A stretch of DNA of 64,000 nt from JABWAJ01 sp038323375 (GTDB lineage: Bacteria; Bacteroidota; Bacteroidia; Chitinophagales; Saprospiraceae), in the NCBI GenBank assembly GCA_038323375.1, contig JBBQGV010000011.1, forward strand, positions 1 through 64,000, read 5' to 3'. Shown in pieces: positions 8,514 to 15,927 of the stretch; position 1 is the stretch's first letter, and each line of letters opens with the position of its first letter. Below the pieces are notes generated by a model, which made no database searches, was not told where the DNA came from, and worked only from the letters and a program-made list of their open reading frames with translations. A program made the translations under genes and the position numbers.

Positions 8514-8580
8514 TTTTGCAAGTTGAATGGCAAAGGTAGGGCTTTACGCTCAAAATATGGAAGTCGGAAAAACAAGGCGG

Positions 8581-9579
8581 TTATTTGCAGCCTCCTCCGG
8601 AAATCCGGTATTCGCTTTCTGCCAGACGGGTAGTTTTTGCTTCAAGGGTTACCGCGATGGTTTCCATCACCGCTTCTATAGGTGCTTGATCAAATTTTCC
8701 TGAAAAAGGGCAATTGACAATGCCTGAACCGTCGAGGTCTATGCGAATTTTATAGTGCCGCTCCAGCGCTTCCACCACCTGTTTCATGGGGGCACCGCGA
8801 AAATCGAGCTTTCCCGTGCGCCAGGAGTGGGCGGGTAATTCCGGCGATTTTACGCGGTCGAGGCTGCCATTGAGCCGGCAGATCCCGCGTTGTCCGGCGA
8901 GTAAGACCAAAGGGGGCGTATCTGTATTGCCTTCCAAGGCCACTTTACCGCGTTGTACTTCCACTTCTGTTTGCGCCTCGCCACGGTAAGCGCGCACATT
9001 GAAGGCCGTGCCCAATACCCTGACGTTTGCATAAGTGGTGGCAATGATAAACGGGCGGGCGGCGTCTTTGGCGATATCGAAATAAGCTTCTCCGGTCAGG
9101 TTTAGCCGGCGGGAAGTTCCGGTTTGCAAATCCGGCGCATAGGCGATGCTGCTGTTTTCGTTGAGCACCACCTGCGAGCCGTCGGGGAGTTTAACTTGGC
9201 GGCGCTCGCCAGCCTTCGTATTCACGGAGACCATCGCAGCGGTTGAAGGGCTGTTGTATAGTTGCCAGACGGCAAAACAGCCAGCCAGCAAAGCCACCGA
9301 TGCAGCAATGGCGACCCAGTTTCGGCGGGGTTTCAAGGGGACGACTTTGGGTTCGGCAGCCTGCATTTTTGCTTTCAATTGTGCAAAGCCAGCCGTAGCA
9401 TCCGGCTGAAAACCGGATTTATAGCGGCGGCTCATTTCCCAGGCATTTTCGGTCTGCCGGCCTTCCGCTTCATTTTCGGCAGCTTCGTTTCGCCAATGAT
9501 CCAATTCATTAGCCGATGCCTCACTCAGGTTGCCCCTAAGTTTTTGGTGAAGGAGTAATATGTATTTTGAAATACTCAT
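8581..9579 (-). CDS. FecR-family anti-sigma factor
   Basis: 332 residues. A cytoplasmic N-terminal anti-sigma region is followed by one membrane segment at about residues 88-106 (NWVAIAASVALLAGCFAVW). Next is the periplasmic FecR domain (VNTKAGERRQVKLPDGSQV, GEAYFDIAKD, FIIATTYANVRVLGTAFNV). The C-terminal DUF4974/secretin-like part (FRGAPMKQVVEALERHY) follows. It controls the ECF sigma factor encoded 100 bases upstream. In Bacteroidota these pairs normally precede a TonB-dependent SusC-like receptor; here the next genes are the HD-PycTM and propeller genes instead, so the signal sensed is unknown. Confidence 0.95.
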   Translation of the reverse strand: MSISKYILLLHQKLRGNLSEASANELDHWRNEAAENEAEGRQTENAWEMSRRYKSGFQPDATAGFAQLKAKMQAAEPKVVPLKPRRNWVAIAASVALLAGCFAVWQLYNSPSTAAMVSVNTKAGERRQVKLPDGSQVVLNENSSIAYAPDLQTGTSRRLNLTGEAYFDIAKDAARPFIIATTYANVRVLGTAFNVRAYRGEAQTEVEVQRGKVALEGNTDTPPLVLLAGQRGICRLNGSLDRVKSPELPAHSWRTGKLDFRGAPMKQVVEALERHYKIRIDLDGSGIVNCPFSGKFDQAPIEAVMETIAVTLEAKTTRLAESEYRISGGGCK

Positions 9580-9679
9580 TTTATGCTCAGTTCCAAATGT
9601 CAGACACAGATACGGGGCGTCCCCACTACGGTATTTTATCCTTTTTTTGTCGGTTACCCGCCATTTGAAGCGGCCATCC

Positions 9680-10231
9680 TCAGGTTTCCATCCAGGGCTG
9701 CAATGCCAAACGCATGTGTTTCAGGGCTTTTACAATCTGGTTTTCAACGGTTTTGATGGAAATTCCGAGGTGGTCGGCGATTTCCTGGTACGACATTTCC
9801 TCAAAGCGGCTCAATACGAACACCAGCCTGCATTTTTCTGGCAGTTCATCAATTGAACGGTCAATCAGCTGCTGCAATTCTTCAGAATCCAACAGTTGGG
9901 TGACGGAGGGCGCTGTGCTCTCCGCGTTCAGCATTTTATCTTCGTCGTCGGTGATTTTTTTCCGGTCGCGAATGTAGTTAAGCGCTTTGTTGACCACCGC
10001 GCGCCTGAGATAAGCTCTGATAGAAATGGTAAACTCGATGCCTTCTTTTTTTCGCCACAGCTCAAAAAAAACTTCCTGGGTCAGGTCTTCTGCAAGCTGC
10101 GAGTCGGTCACAATCCGAAAAGCCGCCTGGCAAAGGTAAACGTAGTACGACTGAAAGAGCGCCTCTACGGCTTTTTCACGATCCTGCCTGAACAACGATT
10201 GAATCTCCTGGTCGGTGTAAAGCTGTTGCAA
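9680..10231 (-). CDS. ECF RNA polymerase sigma-70 factor (FecI/RpoE type)
   Basis: 183 residues, normal for ECF factors. Region 2 contains FQSYYVYLCQAAFRIV, LAEDLTQEVFFELWRKK and AYLRRAVVNKALNYIRD. Region 4 contains LPEKCRLVFVLSRFEEMSYQEIA and the helix-turn-helix GISIKTVENQIVKALKHMR. The start is assigned to a TTG at 10231 because no in-frame ATG lies nearby upstream; it is uncertain by several codons. It is the first gene of a minus-strand run with fecR, the HD-PycTM gene and the propeller gene. Confidence 0.93.
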   Translation of the reverse strand: MQQLYTDQEIQSLFRQDREKAVEALFQSYYVYLCQAAFRIVTDSQLAEDLTQEVFFELWRKKEGIEFTISIRAYLRRAVVNKALNYIRDRKKITDDEDKMLNAESTAPSVTQLLDSEELQQLIDRSIDELPEKCRLVFVLSRFEEMSYQEIADHLGISIKTVENQIVKALKHMRLALQPWMET

Positions 10232-10254
10232 GTTGCTATTTCTGTTTAAAGCTC

Positions 10255-10262
10255 CAAAAATA
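10255..10262 (-). promoter_or_regulatory. -7 promoter element for the sigma/fecR gene run
   Basis: Minus strand reads TATTTTTG, an exact TAnnTTTG match 24 bases upstream of the TTG start of the sigma factor. No well-spaced -33 element was found. Confidence 0.45.
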
Positions 10263-10338
10263 ACATTTCTTATTACAAGACCGAATGTTCAAATTTGAGA
10301 ATTAGCGCTTCGTGGCATTTGAAATTGCACAAAAGGAC

Positions 10339-10503
10339 TTAGGAGCGTGTCGTAAATAACTTACCCGTTTGCGCGGTGGCTTTTTCCATCAGGCTGCGTT
10401 GATCGTCGGTCGCGTAGCTTAGGCTATGCTCCCTTCTCGCGCCTTGCCTGATGAAAAAATCCCCTCACCCAATTCCCGTAACTTATTTACGATACGCTCC
10501 TAA
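10339..10503. mobile_element. MITE-like element with 26-bp terminal inverted repeats
   Basis: 165 bp bounded by TTAGGAGCGTGTCGTAAATA... and its inverted partner at 10478-10503; 24 of 26 bases match. A second, inner dyad (TTTTTCCATCAGGC / GCCTGATGAAAAAA) surrounds a core CGGTCGCGTAGCTTAGGCTA. No coding capacity. It fills most of the gap between the sigma factor and the symporter. The element at 31225-31451 has different ends but a similar core. Confidence 0.8.
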
Positions 10504-10597
10504 AATGTCAAATCAAAAAAGGCAAATCGAAAAACTATTTTATCTTTCCGCTTGAAAACCACTTTAATCGTTTATCTCTTTAAAATCACTCAATGCT

Positions 10598-12241
10598 ATG
10601 TCCAATAGAGAATCCTGGGGTTCGAGGGTAGGTTTAGTCCTCGCTATGGCAGGTAATGCTGTCGGCTTGGGGAACTTCCTCCGATTTCCCGTGCAGGCTG
10701 TCCAAAACGGTGGCGGCACGTTCATTATTCCTTATTTGACCTGTTTTCTACTCATGGGCATTCCGCTGTTGTTTGTGGAATGGAGCATGGGACGCTTCGG
10801 CGGCAAGTTTGGCGACCACTCTACGCCGTTCATTCTCAGTAACATGGCGCCCAAAAAGCAATTTTTGTGGAAATATGTAGGAGTGTTTGGCATTTTTACC
10901 AACTTAGCCGTGGCGGCCTACTACTGCTACCTTGAAAGCTGGACCTTATCTTATACGTGGCATTCCGTAGCGGGTTCTTTCCAGGGACAATCAGCGGAAG
11001 GCATCGCCAATTTTTTCAACAGCTATGTGATGAATCCGGGATGGGAAGCTTTTTCTTTCTGGCTTTTTTGTCTGATACTCAATACCTATATCTTGTCCCG
11101 CGGCTTGAGCGGCGGGGTTGAAAAAGTTGCTAAAATCGGGATGCCGCTGTTGATCTTATTCGGTATCTTCTTGGCATACAAAGGATTGACCGTAGAAGCT
11201 GGCGTTGACGGCGCAAAATACAGCAGTTCGGAGGGCTTAAATTTCCTCTGGTCGCCTACCCCGGGCAGTTCCATCTGGGATCCCAAAGTGTGGGTTGCGG
11301 CTGCCGGTCAGATTTTCTTCACCCTTTCCGTGGGGATGGGCAGTATCCACTGCTACGCTTCCTATATGCGTCAGCGTGACGACGTGGCTCTGAATGCCAT
11401 GAGCGCGGGCTGGATGAACGAATTTGTAGAAGTTTGCCTCGGCGCGGCCATCGTGATCCCGATTTCAGTTGGTTATTTTGGCATTGACTGGGTGATTGAA
11501 AATACCAAAACCGGTGGTCTTGGACTTGGTTTCCGAACCCTGCCTTACCTCTTCCAGCAATGGGGGCCTGTTCTGGCTGTGATCAGCGGGCTTTTCTGGT
11601 TTGGCTTGTTGTTCTTTGCCGGTATTACCTCCTCACTTGCGATGGGAACGCCCTGCATGGGCTTTTTGCAGGATGAATTCAAGATGAGCCGCCAAAAAAG
11701 TGCCTGGACGTTTGGCGCTGCCATTTTCATTTTAGGTTTGCCAACCGTGCTATTTTTCAAATATGGCGTTTTTGACGAATACGACTACTGGGCGGGAACG
11801 ATTTCGCTGGTGGTTTTTGCTTTGCTTGAAATCATCCTGTTTGCCTGGGTATTTGGGATGGATAAAGGCTGGAAGGAGATTACTTCAAACGCCGACATCA
11901 AAGTGCCCAATATTTTTAAATTTATCATCAAATGGGTGACCCCCTCTTTGTTGTTGTTTGTCTTTGTCGGCGCATTTTTCAAGCCGGTCAACAACGACTG
12001 GAATGCCGTATTCCAAGGCACCTGGGTGCTAGACGACGGCTCGGTGATCAATACCATCCTGAATTCCGGGCTGCACAAAAAAATCGCTGCAACTACCGAT
12101 ACCGCACAATTGGAAGAATTGAATAAACAACTGACATTTGTTAACTGGTCTCGTTTGTTGCTTGTAGCTACTTTTGCCGGCATTGCGGCATTGGTTTATG
12201 TTGCTTACCGCAAACGGGTCAAAGAAGGAAGATGGGTATGA
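10598..12241 (+). CDS. Sodium-dependent amino-acid/neurotransmitter-type symporter (SNF/NSS family)
   Basis: 547 residues with about 12 hydrophobic helices. The N-terminus has the family Na+/substrate site: SRVGLVLAMAGNAVGLGNFLRFP in TM1, then GGGTFIIPY in TM2. Typical later motifs are AGQIFFTLSVGMGSIHCYASY (TM6 region) and AGITSSLAMGTP (TM8). The family (LeuT, MetP) imports amino acids with Na+. Substrate cannot be read off. The stop overlaps the ATG of a 41-residue small membrane gene (ATGA, 12238-12241), the arrangement of MetP/MetS transporters, which suggests amino-acid uptake. The poorly conserved promoter region lies after the MITE at 10339-10503. Confidence 0.93.
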   Translation: MSNRESWGSRVGLVLAMAGNAVGLGNFLRFPVQAVQNGGGTFIIPYLTCFLLMGIPLLFVEWSMGRFGGKFGDHSTPFILSNMAPKKQFLWKYVGVFGIFTNLAVAAYYCYLESWTLSYTWHSVAGSFQGQSAEGIANFFNSYVMNPGWEAFSFWLFCLILNTYILSRGLSGGVEKVAKIGMPLLILFGIFLAYKGLTVEAGVDGAKYSSSEGLNFLWSPTPGSSIWDPKVWVAAAGQIFFTLSVGMGSIHCYASYMRQRDDVALNAMSAGWMNEFVEVCLGAAIVIPISVGYFGIDWVIENTKTGGLGLGFRTLPYLFQQWGPVLAVISGLFWFGLLFFAGITSSLAMGTPCMGFLQDEFKMSRQKSAWTFGAAIFILGLPTVLFFKYGVFDEYDYWAGTISLVVFALLEIILFAWVFGMDKGWKEITSNADIKVPNIFKFIIKWVTPSLLLFVFVGAFFKPVNNDWNAVFQGTWVLDDGSVINTILNSGLHKKIAATTDTAQLEELNKQLTFVNWSRLLLVATFAGIAALVYVAYRKRVKEGRWV

Positions 12242-12363
12242 ACACACAAGCTTTGATTACGATGATCATTACCAACTTAGTCGTTGCCGGGTTTACCGCT
12301 TTCTTTTTCTGGAAAGTGCTGAAAACCCCGCACGTATTGCATAGCGAAGACGACGCGGAGTAA
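12238..12363 (+). CDS. NSS transporter small subunit (MetS-like)
   Basis: 41 residues: MNTQALITMIITNLVVAGF, TAFFFWKVLKTP and a short acidic tail HSEDDAE. One transmembrane helix (~5-25). The ATG overlaps the symporter stop as ATGA, so the two are translationally coupled. In Corynebacterium MetPS the small membrane subunit is required for methionine uptake by an NSS carrier; this gene matches that type in size, topology and position. It is easy to miss because of its length. Confidence 0.8.
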   Translation: MNTQALITMIITNLVVAGFTAFFFWKVLKTPHVLHSEDDAE

Positions 12364-12426
12364 AGCGGAATGGCTCGACAGGCAGACCTGTAAGGTTTCT
12401 AAAACCTTATGGGTCTGCGCTTGTCG

Positions 12427-14028
12427 TTACAAAATCGAATCCTGCAAGAAATCAAATTTCTCCGGGTAGTCGGTCGTATAGTGCAACCCGCGGCTTTCGT
12501 GGCGCATGCTGGCCGAGCGGGTAATCAGGTACGCAATGGTGATGAGGTTGCGCAACTCGCACAACTGTGGCGAAATGGTGGTTGCGCTGTAGAGGTCTTC
12601 CGTTTCTTTATAAAGCAACCAAAGCCGGTCGGTTGCGCGTTGCAGGCGCACATTAGAGCGTACGATGCCCACATAACTGCTCATAATTTCCTTCAACTCT
12701 TTCAGACTCTGCGTGATCAGCACCATTTCCTTCGGATCGGTCGTTCCGCCTGCATTCCAGTCAGGAATTCCTTTTTTCACAGCAACGCCGTCTATTTTTT
12801 CCAGCACATCAAGCTGGATGCGATCCGCAAAAACCATCGCTTCCAGTAACGAGTTGGAAGCTAAGCGATTGGCGCCGTGCAACCCCGTACAGGTACATTC
12901 GCCAACGGCGTACAGGTTGTGGATCGTGCTGCGCCCGGCTAAGTCCACCCGAATGCCCCCGCACATATAGTGACAGGCTGGCACCACCGGGATCATGTCT
13001 TTCATCGGGTCTATGCCAATGCTGATGCATTTTTCATAAATCGTCGGGAAATGCGCTAAAAAAGCTTCCTTTTCCAAGTGCCTGCAGTCGAGGAACATGC
13101 ATTCATCGCCACTGATTTTCAGTTCGTTGTCAATGGCGCGGGCCACAATATCGCGTGGCGCCAGCGACAGGCGTTCGTCGTATTTGTGCATGAACTCCTG
13201 GCCGTCGCGTTTTTTCAAAATGCCACCAAAGCCGCGTACAGCCTCCGAAATCAAAAAAGAAGGGTTATCGCCTGCCGGGTTGTAGAGCGAGGTGGGATGA
13301 AACTGCACAAATTCCATATTCTCCACGTGCCCTTTGGCACGGTAGACCATCGAAATGCCGTCGCCGCTGGCGATGACCGGGTTCGTCGTGCTGCGGTATA
13401 CCTGGCCTGCTCCGCCTGTTGCAATCACCGTGACCCTGGAAAGAAAAGTTTCGATCACGCCGCTTTCTTTGTTCAGTGCGTAGGCACCATAGCATTCGAT
13501 GGCCGGGGTAAGGCGCGTGACATTATACCCCAAATGGTGTTGGGTAATGATGTCCACCACAAAATAGTGCTCCAGCAAATGGATGTTGGAAAGCGTTTCT
13601 GATTTGGCGATCAGTGCGCGCTGAATTTCCCAGCCCGTGAGGTCTTTGAAGTGCAGAATGCGGTTTTCACTGTGCCCGCCTTCGCGCCCCAGGTCGTAGG
13701 ATTCGCTTTTATCTTTGTCGAAACGGGTGCCCCATTCGATGATTTCGCGCACCCGTTCCGGGCCTTCTTTCACCACAATTTCCACAGCTTCGCGGTTGCA
13801 CAGGCCGTCGCCCGCGTCGAGGGTATCTTCGATATGTTTGTCGAAGGAGTCTTTGGATTCATCCCAAACCGCCGCCACGCCACCTTGTGCATAACGCGTA
13901 TTGCTTTCGTTATCAACGGTTTTTGTCAGCACCGTCACTTTCAGATCCGGGCGTTTTTCGGCAATTTTAATCGCCGTGGTCAACCCGCCGATGCCGGCAC
14001 CGAGGATGAGGATATCTGTTTGGACCAT
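12427..14028 (-). CDS. nadB: L-aspartate oxidase
   Basis: 533 residues, the usual length. First enzyme of de novo NAD synthesis: oxidises aspartate to iminoaspartate using FAD. N-terminal FAD-binding motif DILILGAGIGGLTTAI; family motifs RYAQGGVAAVW, HSENRILHFKDLTGWEIQRAL, FVQFHPTSLY, PVVPACHYMCGGIRVDL and GLHGANRLASNSLLEA are present. The C-terminal helical domain contains SMRHESRGLHYTTDYP, as in succinate dehydrogenase relatives, but the ECTCTGLHGANR form fits NadB. nadA and nadC are not in the window. Convergent with the symporter operon. Confidence 0.96.
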   Translation of the reverse strand: MVQTDILILGAGIGGLTTAIKIAEKRPDLKVTVLTKTVDNESNTRYAQGGVAAVWDESKDSFDKHIEDTLDAGDGLCNREAVEIVVKEGPERVREIIEWGTRFDKDKSESYDLGREGGHSENRILHFKDLTGWEIQRALIAKSETLSNIHLLEHYFVVDIITQHHLGYNVTRLTPAIECYGAYALNKESGVIETFLSRVTVIATGGAGQVYRSTTNPVIASGDGISMVYRAKGHVENMEFVQFHPTSLYNPAGDNPSFLISEAVRGFGGILKKRDGQEFMHKYDERLSLAPRDIVARAIDNELKISGDECMFLDCRHLEKEAFLAHFPTIYEKCISIGIDPMKDMIPVVPACHYMCGGIRVDLAGRSTIHNLYAVGECTCTGLHGANRLASNSLLEAMVFADRIQLDVLEKIDGVAVKKGIPDWNAGGTTDPKEMVLITQSLKELKEIMSSYVGIVRSNVRLQRATDRLWLLYKETEDLYSATTISPQLCELRNLITIAYLITRSASMRHESRGLHYTTDYPEKFDFLQDSIL

Positions 14029-14078
14029 TTTTTTAGATCTAAGATGTTAGATGTTAGACATTAGACGTAGCTATTTAA

Positions 14079-14338
14079 TTAGGTGTCTGATCTTTAGCGT
14101 TCGAGAGCAAGGCACACAAATGCCCGATATGAGGACGCAAAGCGTCTGAGGGCAGCCTCTGTGGGCTCCTTTGTCACAGCGTATCGCGGAATAAAGGGAG
14201 TCTCACAGAGGGCTTAACTCCGCGAGACTCCCTTTACTCTGTGAAACTCCGTGACACCTGCTCATGTGGGACAGCTTAGCCCCTTATTCGGGCTGGGTAT
14301 AACGCAGCTATCGGACTGTAAAGACAGACACACACCTA
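14079..14338. mobile_element. Composite MITE-like element: family B ends with palindrome C inside
   Basis: Read on the minus strand it opens GTGTGTCTGTCTTTACAGTC and closes TCGAACGCTAAAGATCAGAC. The same two ends are seen at 59830-59975, and single ends at 57219 and 40372. Inside, 14171-14258 holds palindrome C (GAGACTCCCTTTACTC with its inverted partner). No ORF. The element end supplies the TAG stop of tadA at 14336-14338. A short ATGTTAGATGTTAGACATTA word repeat (14043-14066) lies between it and nadB. Confidence 0.75.
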
Positions 14339-14779
14339 ACGCTTGGTAGCAAAGAAGTGTTTTAACAAAATACTGCACGGTTCGGAAAGTATGCCAAATT
14401 CCATGCGGGTTTTCGGGTGCAGCACGCCTTTGCCAAAACGCATGAAACCCCGTTTATCATCAGCGGCACCGTAAACTAAGCGACCCAACTGTGCCCAATA
14501 CAATGCGCCGGCACACATGGCGCAGGGTTCCAAAGTCACGTAGAGCGTGCAGTCGTCCAAATATTTGCTGTTGAGGTAGTTGGCTGCGGCGGTGAGGGCA
14601 ATCATTTCTGCGTGCGCCGTGATGTCGTTTAGTTGTTCGGTTTGGTTGTGCCCGCGGGCAATGATCTGGTTTTGGCAAACGACCACAGCGCCCACCGGCA
14701 CTTCCCCTTCGTCGAAAGCGATTTGGGCTTCGCGCAGAGCCTGCTGCATGAAATGGGCGTCGGAATGGATGGTGAGCAT
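14336..14779 (-). CDS. tadA: tRNA-adenosine/nucleoside deaminase, CMP/dCMP deaminase family
   Basis: 147 residues from the ATG at 14779; an upstream start at 14809 adds only a non-conserved stretch. Zinc site: HAEMIAL (H and catalytic E) and LEPCAMCAGAL (PCxxC). Other family landmarks are EVPVGAVVV and RGHNQTEQLND. TadA converts adenosine to inosine at the wobble position of tRNA-Arg(ACG). Bacteroidota also have close guanine-deaminase relatives, but the TEQLNDITAHAEM form fits TadA. The TAG stop falls in the end of the neighbouring MITE. Confidence 0.88.
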   Translation of the reverse strand: MLTIHSDAHFMQQALREAQIAFDEGEVPVGAVVVCQNQIIARGHNQTEQLNDITAHAEMIALTAAANYLNSKYLDDCTLYVTLEPCAMCAGALYWAQLGRLVYGAADDKRGFMRFGKGVLHPKTRMEFGILSEPCSILLKHFFATKR

Positions 14780-14827
14780 GAATTGCAGATTGAAAAGACA
14801 ATAATACAAATATAAGCCAATCCTTGT

Positions 14828-14959
14828 TTAGACACCCATCATCCCTCCAAAAGCTGCTCCACCCGCACCTCCGGCATCCACGATTTCTTGGGCATAGGCA
14901 TTCGGCACCATGCTTTGATTGGTGAATGTATTATTGCGTAGTCTCCAGAGAGTTGTCAA
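14828..14959 (-). CDS. Possible small ORF or gene remnant, glycine-rich C-terminus
   Basis: A 43-codon frame from a TTG ends ...NAYAQEIVDAGGAGGAAFGG then MMGV and a stop. It may be the 3' end of a lost gene. No homolog is recognised and there is no clear start, so this is a weak call. Confidence 0.2.
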   Translation of the reverse strand: MTTLWRLRNNTFTNQSMVPNAYAQEIVDAGGAGGAAFGGMMGV

Positions 14960-14972
14960 TAAATGCCATTGT

Positions 14973-15033
14973 ACTTATTTCCAAATACACACGTATATCT
15001 GGAAATAAGTGGTCTTTTTGCCTGCTTATTTCC
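14973..15033. promoter_or_regulatory. Triple CTTATTTCCA operator-like motif
   Basis: ACTTATTTCCA at 14973 and its perfect inverted copy TGGAAATAAGT at 15000-15010 form an 11-bp dyad with a 16-base spacer. A third, direct copy CTTATTTCCAAATA lies at 15024. The surroundings are AT-rich and it lies about 110 bases upstream of the VOC-fold gene. It may be a regulator binding site or part of a mobile-element end. Confidence 0.4.
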
Positions 15034-15145
15034 AAATATAAAGGCATTTGTTTGTAATTTATAAACAATTTATAATTTATGTTTTTATAAAACAATTTTT
15101 GTTTTAAACTTGCATTTTAACTATTCACAAACAAAAAACACTGCA

Positions 15146-15545
15146 ATGGCACAAATTCACCCGTACCTCAACTTCAACGGCAACACGGAAGAAGCCTTTA
15201 ATTTTTACAAATCGGTCTTTGGCGGCGAGTTCAAAATGGTTCAGCGGTTTGCCGACATCCCCGGCAGCGACCAGATGCCGGAAGGCGACCAGCAAAAAAT
15301 CATGCACATCTGCCTGTCCATCGGCCATACTGACCTGATGGCTACCGACGCGCTGGAATCGCAGGGCCATACGCTGGTGGAAGGGAACAATGTTTCGCTT
15401 TCCCTCAACGCGGAAAGCAAAGAAGAAGCGGATCGCCTGTTCACCTTTCTGCCGGCGGTGTCGTAGGAATGGCTCTTGAAGACACGTTTTGGGGCGCTTA
15501 TTTCGGCATGTTCCATCGGGATGTTGTTAATGTCCTCCCGGTTAG
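15146..15545 (+). pseudogene. PhnB/VOC-fold protein, frameshifted
   Basis: From ATG 15146 the protein (AQIHPYLNFNGNTEEAFNFY, KSVFGGEFKMVQRF, IMHICLSIGHTDLMATD) is a typical VOC/PhnB-like dioxygenase-fold protein, usually about 140 residues. Near 15440-15450 the frame shifts: frame 1 ends LFTFLPAVS at 15466. The expected continuation AGGVVGMALEDTFWGAYFGM is found in another frame at about 15450-15510. After GMF the similarity stops, so the last ~15 residues also differ. Two lesions suggest a decaying gene. 15546-15927 shows no gene I can support. Confidence 0.75.
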
Positions 15546-15927
15546 TTGGTTCGTGGAATTCGAGGTCTGGGTTGGTCAGTTACTCTATTTTGTCTTCCAT
15601 CAAAGACGAGTTTACGTCAATATGTCTTCCATTCAAAGGCAAATCCATTCCAAAGGCAGCTTATTGTATCTTGATTATTTGTTGAGGATTATCCATTCAT
15701 TCCTCTGCTCAATCTTCGAATCCCCTCACTTCCCAATACAAAACCTCGAAAAATTGAATCCAGAAAATCTTCTGTGCCGATTTCGCCGGTGAGCAGTGTC
15801 TATGCTCCCAATATGACGCGAAACTAATAAACAAGTGAGGCAAAAACCTTATGTTTAGAGGATATAATATTAAAGGACAAACTTCATAGAGTACGCAAGG
15901 GGCTGACAAAGTCCAATAAATATAGGT

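Noticed and set aside
10501..10560. Short ORF upstream of the symporter as a leader peptide
   Set aside because: No amino-acid codon run and no terminator follows.
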